This document shows positions 11,289-24,605 of a stretch of 64,000 bases of DNA, piece by piece; position 1 is the stretch's first letter, and each line of letters opens with the position of its first letter. A program made the translations under genes and the position numbers. Where the stretch lies: contig CM121341.1 of the NCBI GenBank assembly GCA_051530055.1, positions 310,001 to 374,000 of the forward strand, read 5' to 3'. Below the pieces are notes generated by a model. The model did no database searches. It saw only the letters and a list, made by a program, of their open reading frames with translations, and was not told the DNA's origin. The DNA comes from Neoechinorhynchus agilis. Its lineage: Eukaryota; Acanthocephala.

Positions 11289-13694
11289 AAGTTCAGGGAC
11301 CAATTATCCGCTCGAACCCCCTGCGCTGTGTTTCGTTTTTTGTTTTTCCATTAATTTTTTATTTTGATTTTTATCACGTCGCTGGCTGGAAGTTTCAAAC
11401 TAAAATTAGCTTTATTTCCTTCCATTGTGTTTGACGCAGCGATGTGCAAAGCCTCTAAAACCAGGCGTCTTTTTAAGATTTGTTCCTTTTCCAGGAAGTA
11501 GGTGCCATTAAAATCAGCGCGATGCTTAAAAGTCTCTTGATGATTTGAGATTGCCGAAGAATGCTCAAATCCAATGCAAGCTTGCTTGTGTTGCGAGACC
11601 CTATTCTTAATGCCCTGCATCGTTTGTCCGATGTAGACTTTATCACACTGTTCACAGTGCATTCTGTATATCCAATGCATCGGCTCAGTTTTACTCCTCC
11701 TCTTGAATGTGCATCTGAGGGCGATTCCTTTATTGTTATAGAGACGAGTTCCAGCCTTCTTACTCATAATGGAGTAGATCATTTGATTTGTTTCATCATC
11801 AATGAAATTCATTTTTTCAAAACATATAGGCTCTGCGGGCGATTTTTGGTTGTGGTTGTTGTGTGGATGGTACATCCTGCGTTTGATTCCACGGTCAACA
11901 ATCCATTTGGGATATCCCCTCATTTTTAGCTCCTGGACTATCCTCTCTCTTTCTTTACTTCACGCCAATCGAGTGATGAGATAAGAGAGGCTCTTCGGAA
12001 GTATGGAGAGACCGCCGAGATTTTATGCCTTATCGGTTGGTGGTTTGACCAGTGTGGTGGTCCCCATGGTAGGTTCGCCTTACGAAAAAGTGAGGTGCTA
12101 ACTTTGCCTTGTGATGAGCGCTTGACGAGGACGTCCAGGAAGGAGACCTCACCGTCGATGCCCTCTTCATTGACTGTCCACTGTATGTGTGAATCTTGAA
12201 TATTCAGATCAGCATTTAGTGAATCTTTGTTGTGGTTTGAATCAGTCAGAATGAATGCATCGTCTACATTACGCCACCATCGATTTACATAACTATGAAA
12301 CTCCAAGAAAGTGGACTCCCAATCCCGCATGTAAATGTCGCACAAAGTCGGAGCTAGTGGAGATCCCATGGCTACACCATCTTTTTGATCGTAAAAATAA
12401 CCCTCGAATTCAAAGGCAGTCATACTCGTGCACCATTGAATCAGGGAATACCACGTACCACGTTCCAAACGTGGTTCACTGCAATTCTTCGATAGTAAAT
12501 CAGCCGATAGTTCGATCGTTTTTGTCAACGGGACATTGGTGAAAAGAGCATTAACATCGGCCGTAAGCATTCTGTGGAGCTTAACGTTTATTTTCCTGAT
12601 CTCAATCGCAAATGTAGGTCCATCCTTGATGTGCGAGGCGGAAGTTGCTACAATCGATCTTAATAAAACATTAATCCTTTTGGATAGGCGATGGTTGAGC
12701 GACATGTAACCGGTTATAAATGGACGGTACTGCATGATTGGCTTGTGAATCTTCGGAAGGAGATAGAAACACACACTTAGCCGATGTTGAACGCGTCCCG
12801 TTGTAAAATTGAAGACTAACCGTTAAATTTAGTTTCTCTGCTTCGCGTGGGATCTTTCGCCAGCCTCCCGAATTTGTCAGAGTTAAGAAGATCCATAGCC
12901 CCCTTTTGATAACATCCCATGTCCACAGCTACTAAAGCGCGTCCTTTGTCAGATTTGCAAATCATTATTGATGCCACATCCTTCACGGACTTCGCGATTG
13001 CCATTTCATCATTATCGTTGCGAACGTTCCGACTACGAGCTTTCCCGTCATAGGCCACAATTGAACTCATCAGATCTGGATGTGAGTTTATGAGCAGCTC
13101 TGTATCACATCGGATTTTAGTCGATCGAATCTTATTCTTAATAATATAGTCGGGTCCCTTGTTCAGCAAATTCAGTTGCCTTGAGGAGAAGGTGTGTTTT
13201 GATTTATTTACGAAGTAGCCGTGCTCTTCCCATGTTTTCGGTCTTAATTGTTCCAGCTTCCATAAGTGGCTCGTGGCTGTATGATGTTCCTCGATTGATA
13301 CTCGTAAATTGACATACTCATTGACTCCAATGCTGTCTTCACCTTGCAAGGTGCGTAACATCAATTCCCAAAGTAAATCCGACCGTCTTTTAAGCTTATC
13401 CATGCGGTTCCTCATTTCATGAATCCCAAATAAGATCAATTTCTTAGAGAAGAACTTCTGCAATTGAGAACCCTGGAACCCGATGATACTGGACTTGATT
13501 ATGGCACACTTGGGAATTAGGCTTTCATCTCTACATGTTTTTAGGAATCTTATGCCATGTTTCACATTCATCGCCTTAGTCTCTATTTTTACAAGTTGAA
13601 AGATAACTCTTAAGCAGTTATCACCATACTGCTGCATAACCATCGATAGAAAGTCCTTCGGGATAATAAAATTACACTTTCGGTGAGAATAATC

Positions 13695-13816
13695 CCGGTC
13701 ATTACATATTTTATTTATTCGAAATATTTCGCGAGGTATCCTCGCCTCTTCACTCATCTAAAAATAGGTTTTCCATATTACGATTTTTGCTCGAGATCGC
13801 GGGATCGCCAAACCCG
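13695..13816 (-). repeat. Penelope terminal direct repeat (pseudo-LTR), 5' copy
   Basis: This is the direct repeat of 11167-11288. The hammerhead-like core (13727-13753 on the minus strand) has a perfect 6-bp stem (GCGAGG/CCTCGC) and GAAA, but its first core base is G instead of C. Confidence 0.8.
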
Positions 13817-13819
13817 TGC

Positions 13820-15205
<1,386 letters not shown>

Positions 15206-15229
15206 CTTGGCGTAGAAATAAAAATGACT

Positions 15230-15535
15230 TTAATTTTTTCATTTTTTAAATCCGATATTTGGGATCAATCTTGTGCCATTATCAAGGTCTACAAATTACG
15301 TCGGGAATTGATGAATATTCACTGTCCTAAGATTGAGCCTAAAGTCCGCCTTATTCGCTTCGACCGTTTTCACTAGGCAGATGGATAGAGCCTCCAAATT
15401 AGACGATCCCATTTTGTTTCACTGCGTGCCCAAATGGTGGCGTTGTCAATGTTCATGACGTGGCCTTGTTGTGCGAAATGATTGAGCATTGCGGAACTGG
15501 CATCGGTACCTACTTCCGATTATACTTATGTTTTT
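15230..15535 (-). mobile_element. Penelope-type carboxy-terminal fragment
   Basis: The minus strand encodes SAMLNHFAQQGHVMNIDNAT followed by a WARSETKWDRLIWRLYPSA-like stretch. This resembles the tail of GIY-YIG-containing retroelement proteins (a His in an H-x-GH pattern, then an E/W-rich helix). It is short and degraded, so the assignment is tentative. Confidence 0.4.
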
Positions 15536-15539
15536 TACA

Positions 15540-15630
15540 CATCTGAAGAGGAATAAGCACGCGTCCCCAGCGGAAGGGGAATAACTATGGACTTTGAAAG
15601 TTCAAGGAAGTTCTTCGTAGATTTTGGGAA
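15540..15630 (-). mobile_element. R2-like LINE 5' end fragment
   Basis: On the minus strand, this segment directly downstream of a 28S scrap reads TCCATAGTTATTCCCCTTCC. It is similar to the 5' region of R2 copy C near 20080-20125 (TTCATAGTTATATCCCCTCC). It is taken as the 5' UTR or start of an R2-like copy that is cut off after about 90 bp by Penelope-like sequence. Confidence 0.5.
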
Positions 15631-15665
15631 AGTCATAGTTAAGTCTGCCATTTACCCGCGCTTAG
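15631..15665 (-). pseudogene. 28S rRNA fragment upstream of the R2 target site
   Basis: The minus strand reads CTAAGCGCGGGTAAATGGCA and then TTAACTATGACT, the 28S segment ending a few bases before the R2 cleavage point. Similarity stops there and R2-like 5' sequence begins, as expected for a 5' junction. Confidence 0.7.
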
Positions 15666-15669
15666 CTTT

Positions 15670-16514
15670 GATTCCCTTCTTTCAGAATTCCTGATACCTC
15701 GAGAATATTTCGTTTTTCTTCACTTGCCAGCTACGCGTTTAGTTGTCTCGACAAACCATTCGAATAATTTGCGATAGTTATCCACTGTTGTCTTAATGTT
15801 CAAGGGACACTCTTTGTTCTCCATCCTTGAGATCATCGGCCGAAAGCTTTAAGATGTTCGCGAAGTACAGGGTTCTGTTGCGTCGTCTCTGGCTCCCGAT
15901 CTTGAAATATATATAGGCCTCGACGCCTTACACATGGGTAGGCACCTGATTCATCAGAACGGTTATTATATACGTATCTTCCGAAAACCGGGGCAAAGGA
16001 TTCGGCTTTCTTACTTATCAAAAGGTAGTGGACCGTAAAATCACACCAGTATGCTTCGGCAGCTGCGAATATCACAAACATTGGAGATACTACGGTACCT
16101 TCTTGGAGTCCACCGAGGTGAATTTACAGTGCTAAGTTCGCGCCGGCGAAGCTTAGTGCAACCTTTTGGTAGTTCTCCAAGTTGCTATGTACCTCTATTG
16201 CGGTTTTCGTAGTTAACTTTTTCCACAATAAAGGGCATCCCACCACGTGATAGGCGATCGTACCTAACATTTTTGAGGACCATCTTAAACCCCAATTGTT
16301 AGGACTAGAAATCTTAAATTTTGTTAAAAGGGGTGATTCTTTACCATTAGAAAAGTTTCCTTTCACCTTTTTTCGCCAATTTATTAACATCAAAGTCGAT
16401 TCTATATCATGCTTCTGGAAAAACTTCTTCCCTCGCTCTGGAGGTAGCAGGTACTTCAGTGCTACGCCCGCAAGGCATCTACTGTTCATATCGCTTTGCT
16501 ACTTCATCAATCGT
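15670..16514 (-). mobile_element. R2-like LINE, OTU-domain fragment B
   Basis: On the minus strand this holds the linker (KRYEQ, CGRSTEVPATSRAREE, about 16505-16440) and a degraded OTU-like domain (MLGTIAYHVVGCPLLWKKL, about 16270-16215; FVIFAAAEAYWCDFTVH near 16078-16030; DESGAYPCVRRRGL near 15955-15910). After it comes the segment that usually precedes the RT (NYRKLFEW, near 15750), and then the sequence is cut. Several frameshifts and stops are present. The His expected at the end of an OTU domain is Ala here. Confidence 0.7.
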
Positions 16515-16940
16515 TCCATCTAGTTGAAAACATATATTATATGCTGCCAGCTTTACAAATCGGTTATAAATTTTCATTCTGGGACACTTAAAACTGCACT
16601 TTAATTCAGCAATGAACATCTTTCATGGAATACCTAAAAAAAGAATAAAATCCATGATAATTTAAAGACTTCGAGCAAGCAGACTACATTACTAATTGTC
16701 ACAAATTATTTCAATTAAAAAATGAAGATTAAAATTTAAACGTGCGCCAAATAATTTCACGGACTATATTTCTTCCGTTTTTTGTACATTGCAAATCGCC
16801 GTCTGTTTCTTATTGCTGCTTGTACATTCCGCGCATCGCTCTGTTTTGTTCGCTGATGAATTGAGCGATTGTGGAGCTGATGGTTTGTTTTAACCTTTGT
16901 ACCGAGGACCCGTGATGGCACCTTGGAGCCTCAATGAACG
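16515..16940 (-). repeat. Repeat X, copy 2 (inverted)
   Basis: It is the reverse complement of repeat X. The part at 16711-16940 is nearly identical to 5741-5972, and the remainder is closer to copy 3 at 51.3-51.5 kb. It leads directly into R2-like fragment B. Confidence 0.6.
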
Positions 16941-17137
16941 TGAGTAATTTTTTGAAAATAATTGCAAACGTATTTTTCCCTGTCAATGGAGCTTTGCGAT
17001 CGGCCGAGAAAATCTCCCTAAATCTCAAGAAAACTTCTGTATCTTGGATGGAGATTATTGATGATTAGCTCATCCACCACGATCTCATACGCAGATGCCC
17101 CTTCACACCTGCGTTTTGACTGTGGCGTATGATTCAA
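16941..17137 (-). mobile_element. R2-like LINE linker fragment (inverted copy)
   Basis: Nearly identical, in inverse orientation, to 5544-5740. It encodes the same TPQSKRRCEGA and NLHPRYRSFLE motifs. It belongs to the larger inverted duplication 5391-5972 versus 16711-17290. Confidence 0.65.
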
Positions 17138-17139
17138 CA

Positions 17140-17171
<32 letters not shown>
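17138..17171 (-). pseudogene. 28S rRNA fragment downstream of the R2 target site (inverted copy)
   Basis: The minus strand reads TAGCCAAATGCCTCGTCATC and continues for 34 nt, the same scrap as at 5510-5543. It is the 3' junction of the R2-like fragment at 17172-17432. Confidence 0.85.
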
Positions 17172-17432
17172 GGCATGCATTTATTTTGGAGATATGTTGT
17201 TTCACACGGGTTTAATACCTTTGATCAATTTTTTTCCATATTTCTTTATAGCTGATTCTTCATTTATTTGAATTGTGTTCCATGCATTGTTATTTAAAGA
17301 TTATTGATTCTTCTGCTTTGTGTCATGAAAAGATAGAACGCCTTTAAGCTCTGCTCTGCTGTTGTAGCCATATTCAAAGCGGTTTTAATTGACAAATTGA
17401 ATTTTTTTAGCCGCTCGATCAATTCATTTGAC
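17172..17432 (-). mobile_element. R2-like LINE 3' end fragment
   Basis: The minus strand encodes the last residues of the endonuclease domain (KTALNMATT, LKAFYLFM, about 17390-17330) followed by a stop and a 3' UTR of about 115 bp ending at 28S. It lies directly after the 3' UTR of copy C, so two R2-like 3' ends stand in tandem. Confidence 0.75.
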
Positions 17433-17439
17433 TCTATCT

Positions 17440-20250
17440 CACGAGTTTAATACTCTTGATCCGTTTTCGTTAGGTTTCTTTATAGTTGCTTCCTCCTCGT
17501 TTTTTTTGAAATGTATTCAGTGTGTTGTTATTTTAAAGGTGATTCATCCTTCTTCCTCTGTTCATAAAAACATGGAACGTTTTTAGGCTTTTTTCTGCTG
17601 GCGTGGAAGCCATGTTTAATGCGGTCCCTGTAGAAAGACCAATGGTTTTAAGCCGTCTTGTTATTTCCTTTGAATACGTGTCCCTTGAGCCGACGTCGAA
17701 CCCCATGGTCGAAATGCGGTTAGGAGGAAATCCAAGCTTCATTGCTACTTCTTTTATCGCATTGTATTTCTCCTCTTTTGCACTCATAATTTCCTCTGCC
17801 CGTTCAGTTGTATTCTCGTATTAGACGGCGAGGTGAATTATGTGCGCCTCTTGCGCATTCCTATCGACAATTATTGCGTCCGGTTTGTACAGCTGCCCTC
17901 CATGATCGTGGATACGATGCTCATTTGGAACCTCATACCGAGAACCCCATCTCTTGTTAAGAGTCCACAGGAATCGTTTTTGGACTACATCATGGCGCTC
18001 TATCATCATAAACACGAGAGTTGCCCTCTATTAAATACGACTGGTTGTCGCCTTCGAAGAGAGCGCTGTGATGCTTTATCGCCGTCCTTAGATGAATATT
18101 CGGCATTGATGATTTCGCATCTTTAAAAATTTCGTTTGCGAGACGTGCAGTATTATTGAAATATAGGGCGCGGTTACGCTACCTCTCATTATTCTTCGAT
18201 TGCCGTTTATTCAGTGCGCGCATTCGAACGCATTGGTATAGACCCGATTCATCAATCCAAATATTGAATGACGATTTCGCAATTGTTCTTGAGCGAATCC
18301 TTTGAGGAGGATCAATATTTCGGCCATTGATTACAAAATCGCATTCATATGCTGAAGCGGCTTTATAAAATTAAATGTTGCGAGAGCACTTGACAATTCT
18401 TCAATGCCTCAATCGCAGCCTCAATTGTAATGTTAGCATCCGGTAATCTTTCGCAAAGGATCTCAAACGTTTCACGTTTCGCCCCGACTTCTTCAAGAAG
18501 ACGAATTTGTACTTTTTGGTGCAGGGATGGGTTGTCAAAGACATGAAAAGCCACTGCAGATAGTGCAATTGTTGGTGATTTCCTCAGTTTTATAATTCGA
18601 ATCCACAGCTTTTCGACTTTTGAAATCGTGTTTGATTCAAATGTATTTGTCTTTCCATAGCTCAAGTAGTTGCTATATCTTGCTTCAAAATCATCAACAA
18701 ATTCTCTAGAAATTGATCCTGAATGATTTCACATAATTTCTTGTTCCTTTTCTATAGTTTCTATACCGAGGGTGCATCCTATCATTGACTGGGGAGCTAA
18801 GTAAGATCTCGAATAATTCCTCCGAAGTAAAATTGCTTTGCTGAAGATTCGATGAGGTAATATTGGGCCGAAGATAATGTATAGGAGGAAAATATGTAGC
18901 TTTTAGGTTTGCCTGAGGTAGAATGCGGTTGAGTACGATCTTTGGTTCTTTGGTTTCTGATATACTCGTGTAAGCCTTAATATGGGGCACCCTTAGAAAT
19001 CCACAGGATCCATTTTCATTCTCTGATTGTAATGAGGTAGATATAATCTCCGCTGTCGCAAGCTTAACAGGTAGAGTTGAGGTAGGCACATAAGTTGAGG
19101 TAGGTATCGCGGCTGAGGATTTCCCGGGAAGTTGAAGTACACGACGTAGATTCACGTCATGGCATTGGCTATTAAAGGTGTCAGGAGCACAAAAATCAAT
19201 GTTTGTACTTGCATGGATCGAATTTTTGGCCACCATTTCGGGTTCACGTATAACATCATTTCCTCCTCTGCAAATCTTTGTCAGTGATGGTTGCTCAAGT
19301 CGAGGTATGCACGATGAATCCGACAATCGTTTGCGACATGAAATGCCATCGACTTTGCATGGCATCTTTTGGTCTTCTTCTGTAGGGGTAATAACAGATA
19401 CATTGTTCGTAACAGGAATTTCAGCAGTCTAAGGCCTTCTAAAACCCTCTTTTTTGCATTGACTGAAGTGATTGCGCGAACATATATAGGAGAACGAGCG
19501 ATGATTTTGAAAATTGTGGCCGCGAAATTCGATTTCCGTGCAATCGTGATCGTCCTTAAGGTGCTCAATGACGCAATTATACTGTCTTAGTCCAACGATT
19601 TTCAATGGACACGTCGGGCATGAAACTGGGCTACCAGCACCAAAGTATTCAACAGTTACCGAACTTTTCTTTTCGTGGTCGCTTTTGTGCGGACTTTTGC
19701 CGTAAGCTCGCCTTGTGTTGTCCGGGAAACGTTCCTCACACCTCTTGAGATGAGGCCCATTGGTTGTACCTCCGGGCATTCATACGCACAGCAGATTGGG
19801 CAAATCCACATAGTAACATTGTGCTTGTGTGCTGTGACCTGGTGTTCATTGAAGAGTTTAACTCTCGATTTGCCAACCGCCATAAGATCACAATCCCCAC
19901 ATTTCAATCCATACTCTTGAGAAATGGGGTATATCATTTTGTGGTGTCTTTCAAATCGTCAGTCACTTGTCTTGTATCAGAGTCGATAGCTGTCGAGGTT
20001 TGTTGAGCTTCAGCCAGCTGTTGAGACCGCTGTTGGATTGCGTGGTAATTATGTTGAGGAGTATCTGAAGCGGAGGAAGCACGTGTCCCCGGTGGAGGGG
20101 ATATAACTATGAACTTCAAATGTTCAGTTGATTTTGGAGGGAGTCCCTCATGTATACTCAGGTTTTGAACCCCGCTCAACACATTTACATTGCTTACGTC
20201 ATAATACAGTGAAGTATCTTCACTCTTCATGATAAGTTTTATTAACGTTT
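17440..20250 (-). mobile_element. R2-like LINE copy C, reverse transcriptase deleted
   Basis: The minus strand has, in order: an amino-terminal PPPGT segment (near 20090), and zinc-binding motifs CGDC...HQVTAH (about 19895-19835), CPIC and CPTC...HLKDDH (about 19620-19545). A long Thr/Ser-rich linker with PTST repeats follows (about 19110-19060). Then come an OTU-like domain (RKSPTIALSAVAFHVFDNP, about 18595-18535; IWIDESGLYQC near 18250-18220) and, with no RT between, the carboxy-terminal region (HDVVQKRFLWTL, KPDAIIVDRN, GSRDTYSKE, KSLKTFHVFM). The RT domain of about 500 residues is therefore missing. Frameshifts occur near 19934 and 17820 and elsewhere. The 3' UTR lies at about 17440-17530. 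Confidence 0.8.
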
Positions 20251-20259
20251 TTTCAAAAC

Positions 20260-23200
20260 TTGACCAACTGCAAAAACAAAAACAAACGCACACACCCCCA
20301 AACATCGTTTGGTCATTATCGATCGGACGCGCAGTGCGTGTCACGATCGCTCAATATATAACATTTCTCCCCTCCTTAATTGAGGCCGGAGGTGTCGTAA
20401 TCGTTTAACCACTCAGGTCGACGTCGTATTCTCGTACTCCTTCGCAATGGGTCCGTGACATTGGATCCCCTTTCCGTCTCTTTCGTTGCTTCATCATTGA
20501 TGGGCTCATTGGGCGTTTGTTCCCCGTGCGGCAATTCCCCTGCCTCTGCTATGGCTACTACTTGTCTCAGGTGATCGGTGCGTTTTCTCTCTATCCCTCT
20601 TTCGGTCCTAACTTCATAGGAGACGGGACCATTTCGATTCTCCACTCGCCTTGAACACCATCGTCGATCATGTTGCGTCTTGCACCACACCTGCTCGTCC
20701 TTCTCGAACTCCCTCCATTTTGAGCCTCGGTCGTGCTTATCCTTCCATTTTTCTTTGTTTTCCACTCTAGTGTCGTGGTCGTCCTTGTGAAGGTTATCGA
20801 ATAGTACTCGAATCGGGCGTCCGAACATCGCCACCACAGGACTTATTCCGGTCGTCGCATTTGGACAGTTTCGGTAGCTTAATAGAAAGCTTTGTAATGG
20901 TTTTTCGTACGCGCATCGAGGGAAACATCTGAAAACCCTCTCTTTTACTGTTCGAACAAATCGCTCGGCTTGACCGTTAGTACGAGGGTGGTATGGTGTC
21001 AAATAAATAGGTTTAATTCCATTACTCATTAGGAAATCTTGAAACGTTTCGGATCGGAAGCTTGAATCGTTATCCATGACCACCTTTTTTGGCAAACCGA
21101 AATGGCAGAATAATCGGCGCATATGAGTGAAGAGGGTCGTCGCATCAGTCGAGCGCACTTCGATTACCTCTGGCCACTTCGTGAACGCATCGACCACGAT
21201 GAGCCACATTGTGTTCTGCACTGGACCAGCGTAATCTATGTGGATCCGCTCCCAGGGAGTCCTCGGCACATCAAAAAGGTATCACATCCACCGCTGGTTG
21301 CTTCGGTTGCCCTTCTTTGCACACCTGACATGGACACACATAGTCTTCGATTACTTTATCCAATCGTGGCCACCAGACGTACATTCTGGCCAGACTTCAT
21401 CGACGTACATCCGGGATGGCTTTGATGTAGCATTTTGAGAACCCCATATCGCAACGCCTCTGGGATAATCATCCTACCCAGCCAAAATAGGATGTTGTTT
21501 TCGACCGATAGTTCTCATCTCTTTTCGTAATATGTCCGTAAATCATTCGGAATCACTTCGGGCCATTGTGTCTTGATATACTTACACACCCTGGCCAGCA
21601 CAATATCGTTTCTTAAACTCCGTTTCAACATCTCTGCGTTTATGAGTTTTGAATCGTCACAATCTATTAGATCAATTTCATTGACAAAACTCTCCACTGG
21701 TTCATTTGAAACTTCTGGTATTCTTGATAGTGCATCGGCATATACATTCTCTTTGCCTTTCACATATTCGATGGTGTAATCATATTCGGCCAACACAATC
21801 GCCCATCTTCGCAAACGATTACCATGTATCTGATTCAATTCTTTTTTATGTCCGAATATGTGAATCAAAGGTTTGTGATCGGTCATCAGTCGAAAACTAC
21901 GTCCGAATAAGAAGTGCTGAAATTTCTTTATTCCAAACAATATCGCCCCGGCTTCTTTATCTATTGTTGAATAATTTTTTTCCGCAGGTGATAAAGTTCT
22001 TGACGCATACGCGATCGCTCTCCAGTTTCTCTTATTCCTGCTGCAAGACTACCGCACAAACCCCACTTCACTCGCATCACACGACAGGATTACCTCTTTT
22101 TCAACAGCATACGGCATCAACACTTTCGGATGTTGCGTCAACTTTTTCGCTGCCATGAAACTATCTTGTTCTATTTTCCCCCATCTCCATGGAATCTTCG
22201 AACTGGTCAGTCTATGAAGCGGACTACACACAGCGTGCAAATGTGGCAAAAATCGTTCATGTTATCCTGCTGCTCCGAGGAAGGCTCTCAATTGCGTTCG
22301 TTTTTTCGGAGGTGGACAATTGATCATTGGCCGCAATTTTCCTTGTGGTGCTCTTATTGTCCCCGATTTCCCAGATCATTCCTAAAATTTCAACCTTTTC
22401 CTGGAGAAAACAGCATTTTCCTAACTTCAGTGTTAATCCTGTGTCTTCCAATCTCTGCAGAACTCGACGTAGGTTGTCTATGTGTTGCTCATCGTCGTTT
22501 CCGCTTATCACGATATCATCTAAGCATACTGCGACATTCGGAATATCTTCTAATCGCTGAAATATGAAAGGCGCTGAATAGATCCCAAATGGCAATCTCG
22601 TATATTGATAATAACCCATAGGCGTTGTAATCGTCAATAGTTTTTGCGATTTTTGTGATACCGGTAACTGTAGGTAGGCATCATTCAGATCGAGTTTGCT
22701 ACATTTCCGTCCGGAACCGATCTTGCTTAATATATCCTCGATTTTCGGAATTATACAACTGTCTCTTCTAAGATATTCGTTTATAGTGACTCGAAAATCA
22801 CAACATACTCTGATCCTGTTATTCGCTTTCTTCATGAGAACGATCGGTGTGGCCCATTCCAGCGGTTCTCTCGTCGGATCCACTTTCCTTTGAACGCCGA
22901 TTGCTTGAAGCCTGTTCATCTCCTCCTGTAAACATTCAACCATCGGAAGAGGAAATCTCCGTGCCGGAAAGAATTTTGGACCCGCATAATCTCTCACTAA
23001 GAATTCCACTTGATATCCCTTGATTTTCCCCAATTCATTCGAAAACAGTTTAGCATATTCCTTCTCTGGTTTCATCTCCATCTGATTTATTGGGGATACC
23101 ACACCGATCCCCATCACTTGGTTTCCTCTCCAGATCGCATCTAACTGCACCGGAACTATACCAACAGCACATATCCAATTTAGTCCACACAATGCTCTAT

Positions 23201-23420
23201 CCATGGTTCGCACCACGGTAACTTCGACCATGGCTCGACGTCCCTCGAATTCCACCTCCACTTGACCAGTTCCCACAGTGTCGAGTGCCTGTCCACCATA
23301 TGCTTTTAGGCGAAGACCTCTCTAAGCGGTTTAGATCCTAATTGTGTCCAAATCCGCATCGGGATCACCGAGACACCGGCACCCGTGTCATATTCCATCT
23401 CCACTGATCTTGTTGTAGAA
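20260..23420 (-). mobile_element. Ty3/Gypsy LTR retrotransposon fossil (LTR-1)
   Basis: On the minus strand the pol modules appear in the usual Gypsy order: a short protease-like segment near the 5' side, reverse transcriptase (about 23276-22260), RNase H (about 21940-21515) and integrase core (about 21269-20376). A purine-rich tract near 20355-20367 followed by TGTTATATAT could be the polypurine tract and start of the 3' LTR. No gag region and no matching 5' LTR were found. The copy is broken, with a handful of disruptions, and is clearly old. It sits between two R2-like copies. Confidence 0.85.
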
Positions 23421-23509
23421 CCGAAAACGTGGTTTTATTTAGCTAACGGAACCGCGAAAACGTTTCATGGTACAACGAACGATAACGGTTAGTAATCGAT
23501 AATATAATT

Positions 23510-24605
23510 ACATTTATGATGTTGTCGAAACTAATCGATATCACAATCTTCCATCGTGTTCGATTGTTTCCCTGGTCGCCGGCAAGACCGTCTGACTTCT
23601 CGCCCGTCTTCCATTATATACTTCGAGCCCATTCGACTAGAATCCGAATCCAATCCAGTATAGCCATCCTGAGTGCCGCGTTCCGGTATTTCAGTACTAT
23701 TGTGCTTAGATCTTGATTCAGTAGTTTGAGATTGAAGCACGTCATCACCAGTCGTTTGAGCGATATCCGACCCATACGGGGCTAGACGTTGGGTTGAAAC
23801 GACGCCTTGTCGTCCATCAGCGTATTGGATCAACGAATGCTTTTCGCCTCCACTTATTAGAGTTACTTCATCCACTTCATTCTCGTACTTGGACTTTCTG
23901 TTCAGATTCTTGAGGTATGCCTTATCACTTGATACAATCCAACTTGGTGGTGGCATGGATGTCATACTCCTTCTTGGATAATTGAATATTCGTTCATGAG
24001 GCGTTTGCCCCGTACTAGTGCAGAGAAGTGTTCGTATTTCCGAAAGTGCCTCATGGAGGACCTGGGGCCATTTATTTAAAGGAAGATCTTGATCTGCAAG
24101 CAAGAGCTGGATGGTTTTCCACACTGTTCCATTGTAGCGTTCACACTGACCGTTGCCTTGCGCGTGGAATGCAGTCGTGTGACTGAGGCAAACGTTCTGT
24201 GCATTTAGCCATTCTCGAATATCCTTGCAGTTGAAAGAAGCTCCGCGGTCAGAGTGAACGTAATCAGGACATCCGAAAAGTGCAAAGATTCGTGATATAC
24301 ATAATTTAGGGGTTTCAGTTGAGCAGTCTGTGCAAGCAAATGCGATTGGGAACCGCGAATATTCGTCTACGGCGACTAAAAAATACCGCGGACCGCTTGC
24401 TGTGGACGGTAATGGACCTTTGAAATCCACAGATATTCGTTCGAATGGTTTGGTGGCTTTGATCAAATGTAGACCAGAAGATTTGAAAAATCTTGGTTTT
24501 ATTCGGCAGCATACCGAACAAGATGCCGTTACTTTTCTTATTTCCTCCGTAGAATAAGGAAGATTATTTTGTTTGATGTAGTGAGCATCCTGGTGACACG
24601 TGGAT
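23510..24605 (-). mobile_element. Ty3/Gypsy integrase fossil (LTR-2)
   Basis: A long minus-strand segment encodes the integrase core of a second, different Gypsy lineage, with a zinc-binding remnant at its start and a hydrophilic tail. It lacks RT, protease and gag and has no recognisable LTRs, so it is a truncated fossil. Its upstream edge is fused to the RT region of R2-like copy F (junction near 24605). Confidence 0.8.

Larger units (their letters stand above)
11167..13816 (-). mobile_element. Penelope-like retroelement with GIY-YIG endonuclease
   Basis: Three minus-strand frames appear in the expected order. The amino-terminal domain (13757-12816) contains CKSDKGRALVAVD. The reverse transcriptase (12774-11938) contains LLPKIHKP, TADVNALFTNVP, GVAMGSPLAPTL and NVDDAFIL. 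The carboxy-terminal GIY-YIG nuclease (11923-11351) contains IYRMHCEQCDKVYIGQT followed by the Arg and His of the family. About two frame breaks separate the modules, so the copy is probably inactive, but no large deletion is visible. It is bounded by direct repeats of about 122 bp (11167-11288 and 13695-13816), as is usual for Penelope elements. The element abuts a long TAA microsatellite on its 5' side. Confidence 0.88.

Noticed and set aside
11167-13816. LTR retrotransposon, based on the direct repeats at the ends
   Set aside because: The encoded RT and GIY-YIG nuclease are Penelope-type, and terminal direct repeats are normal for that group; there is no gag, protease or integrase.
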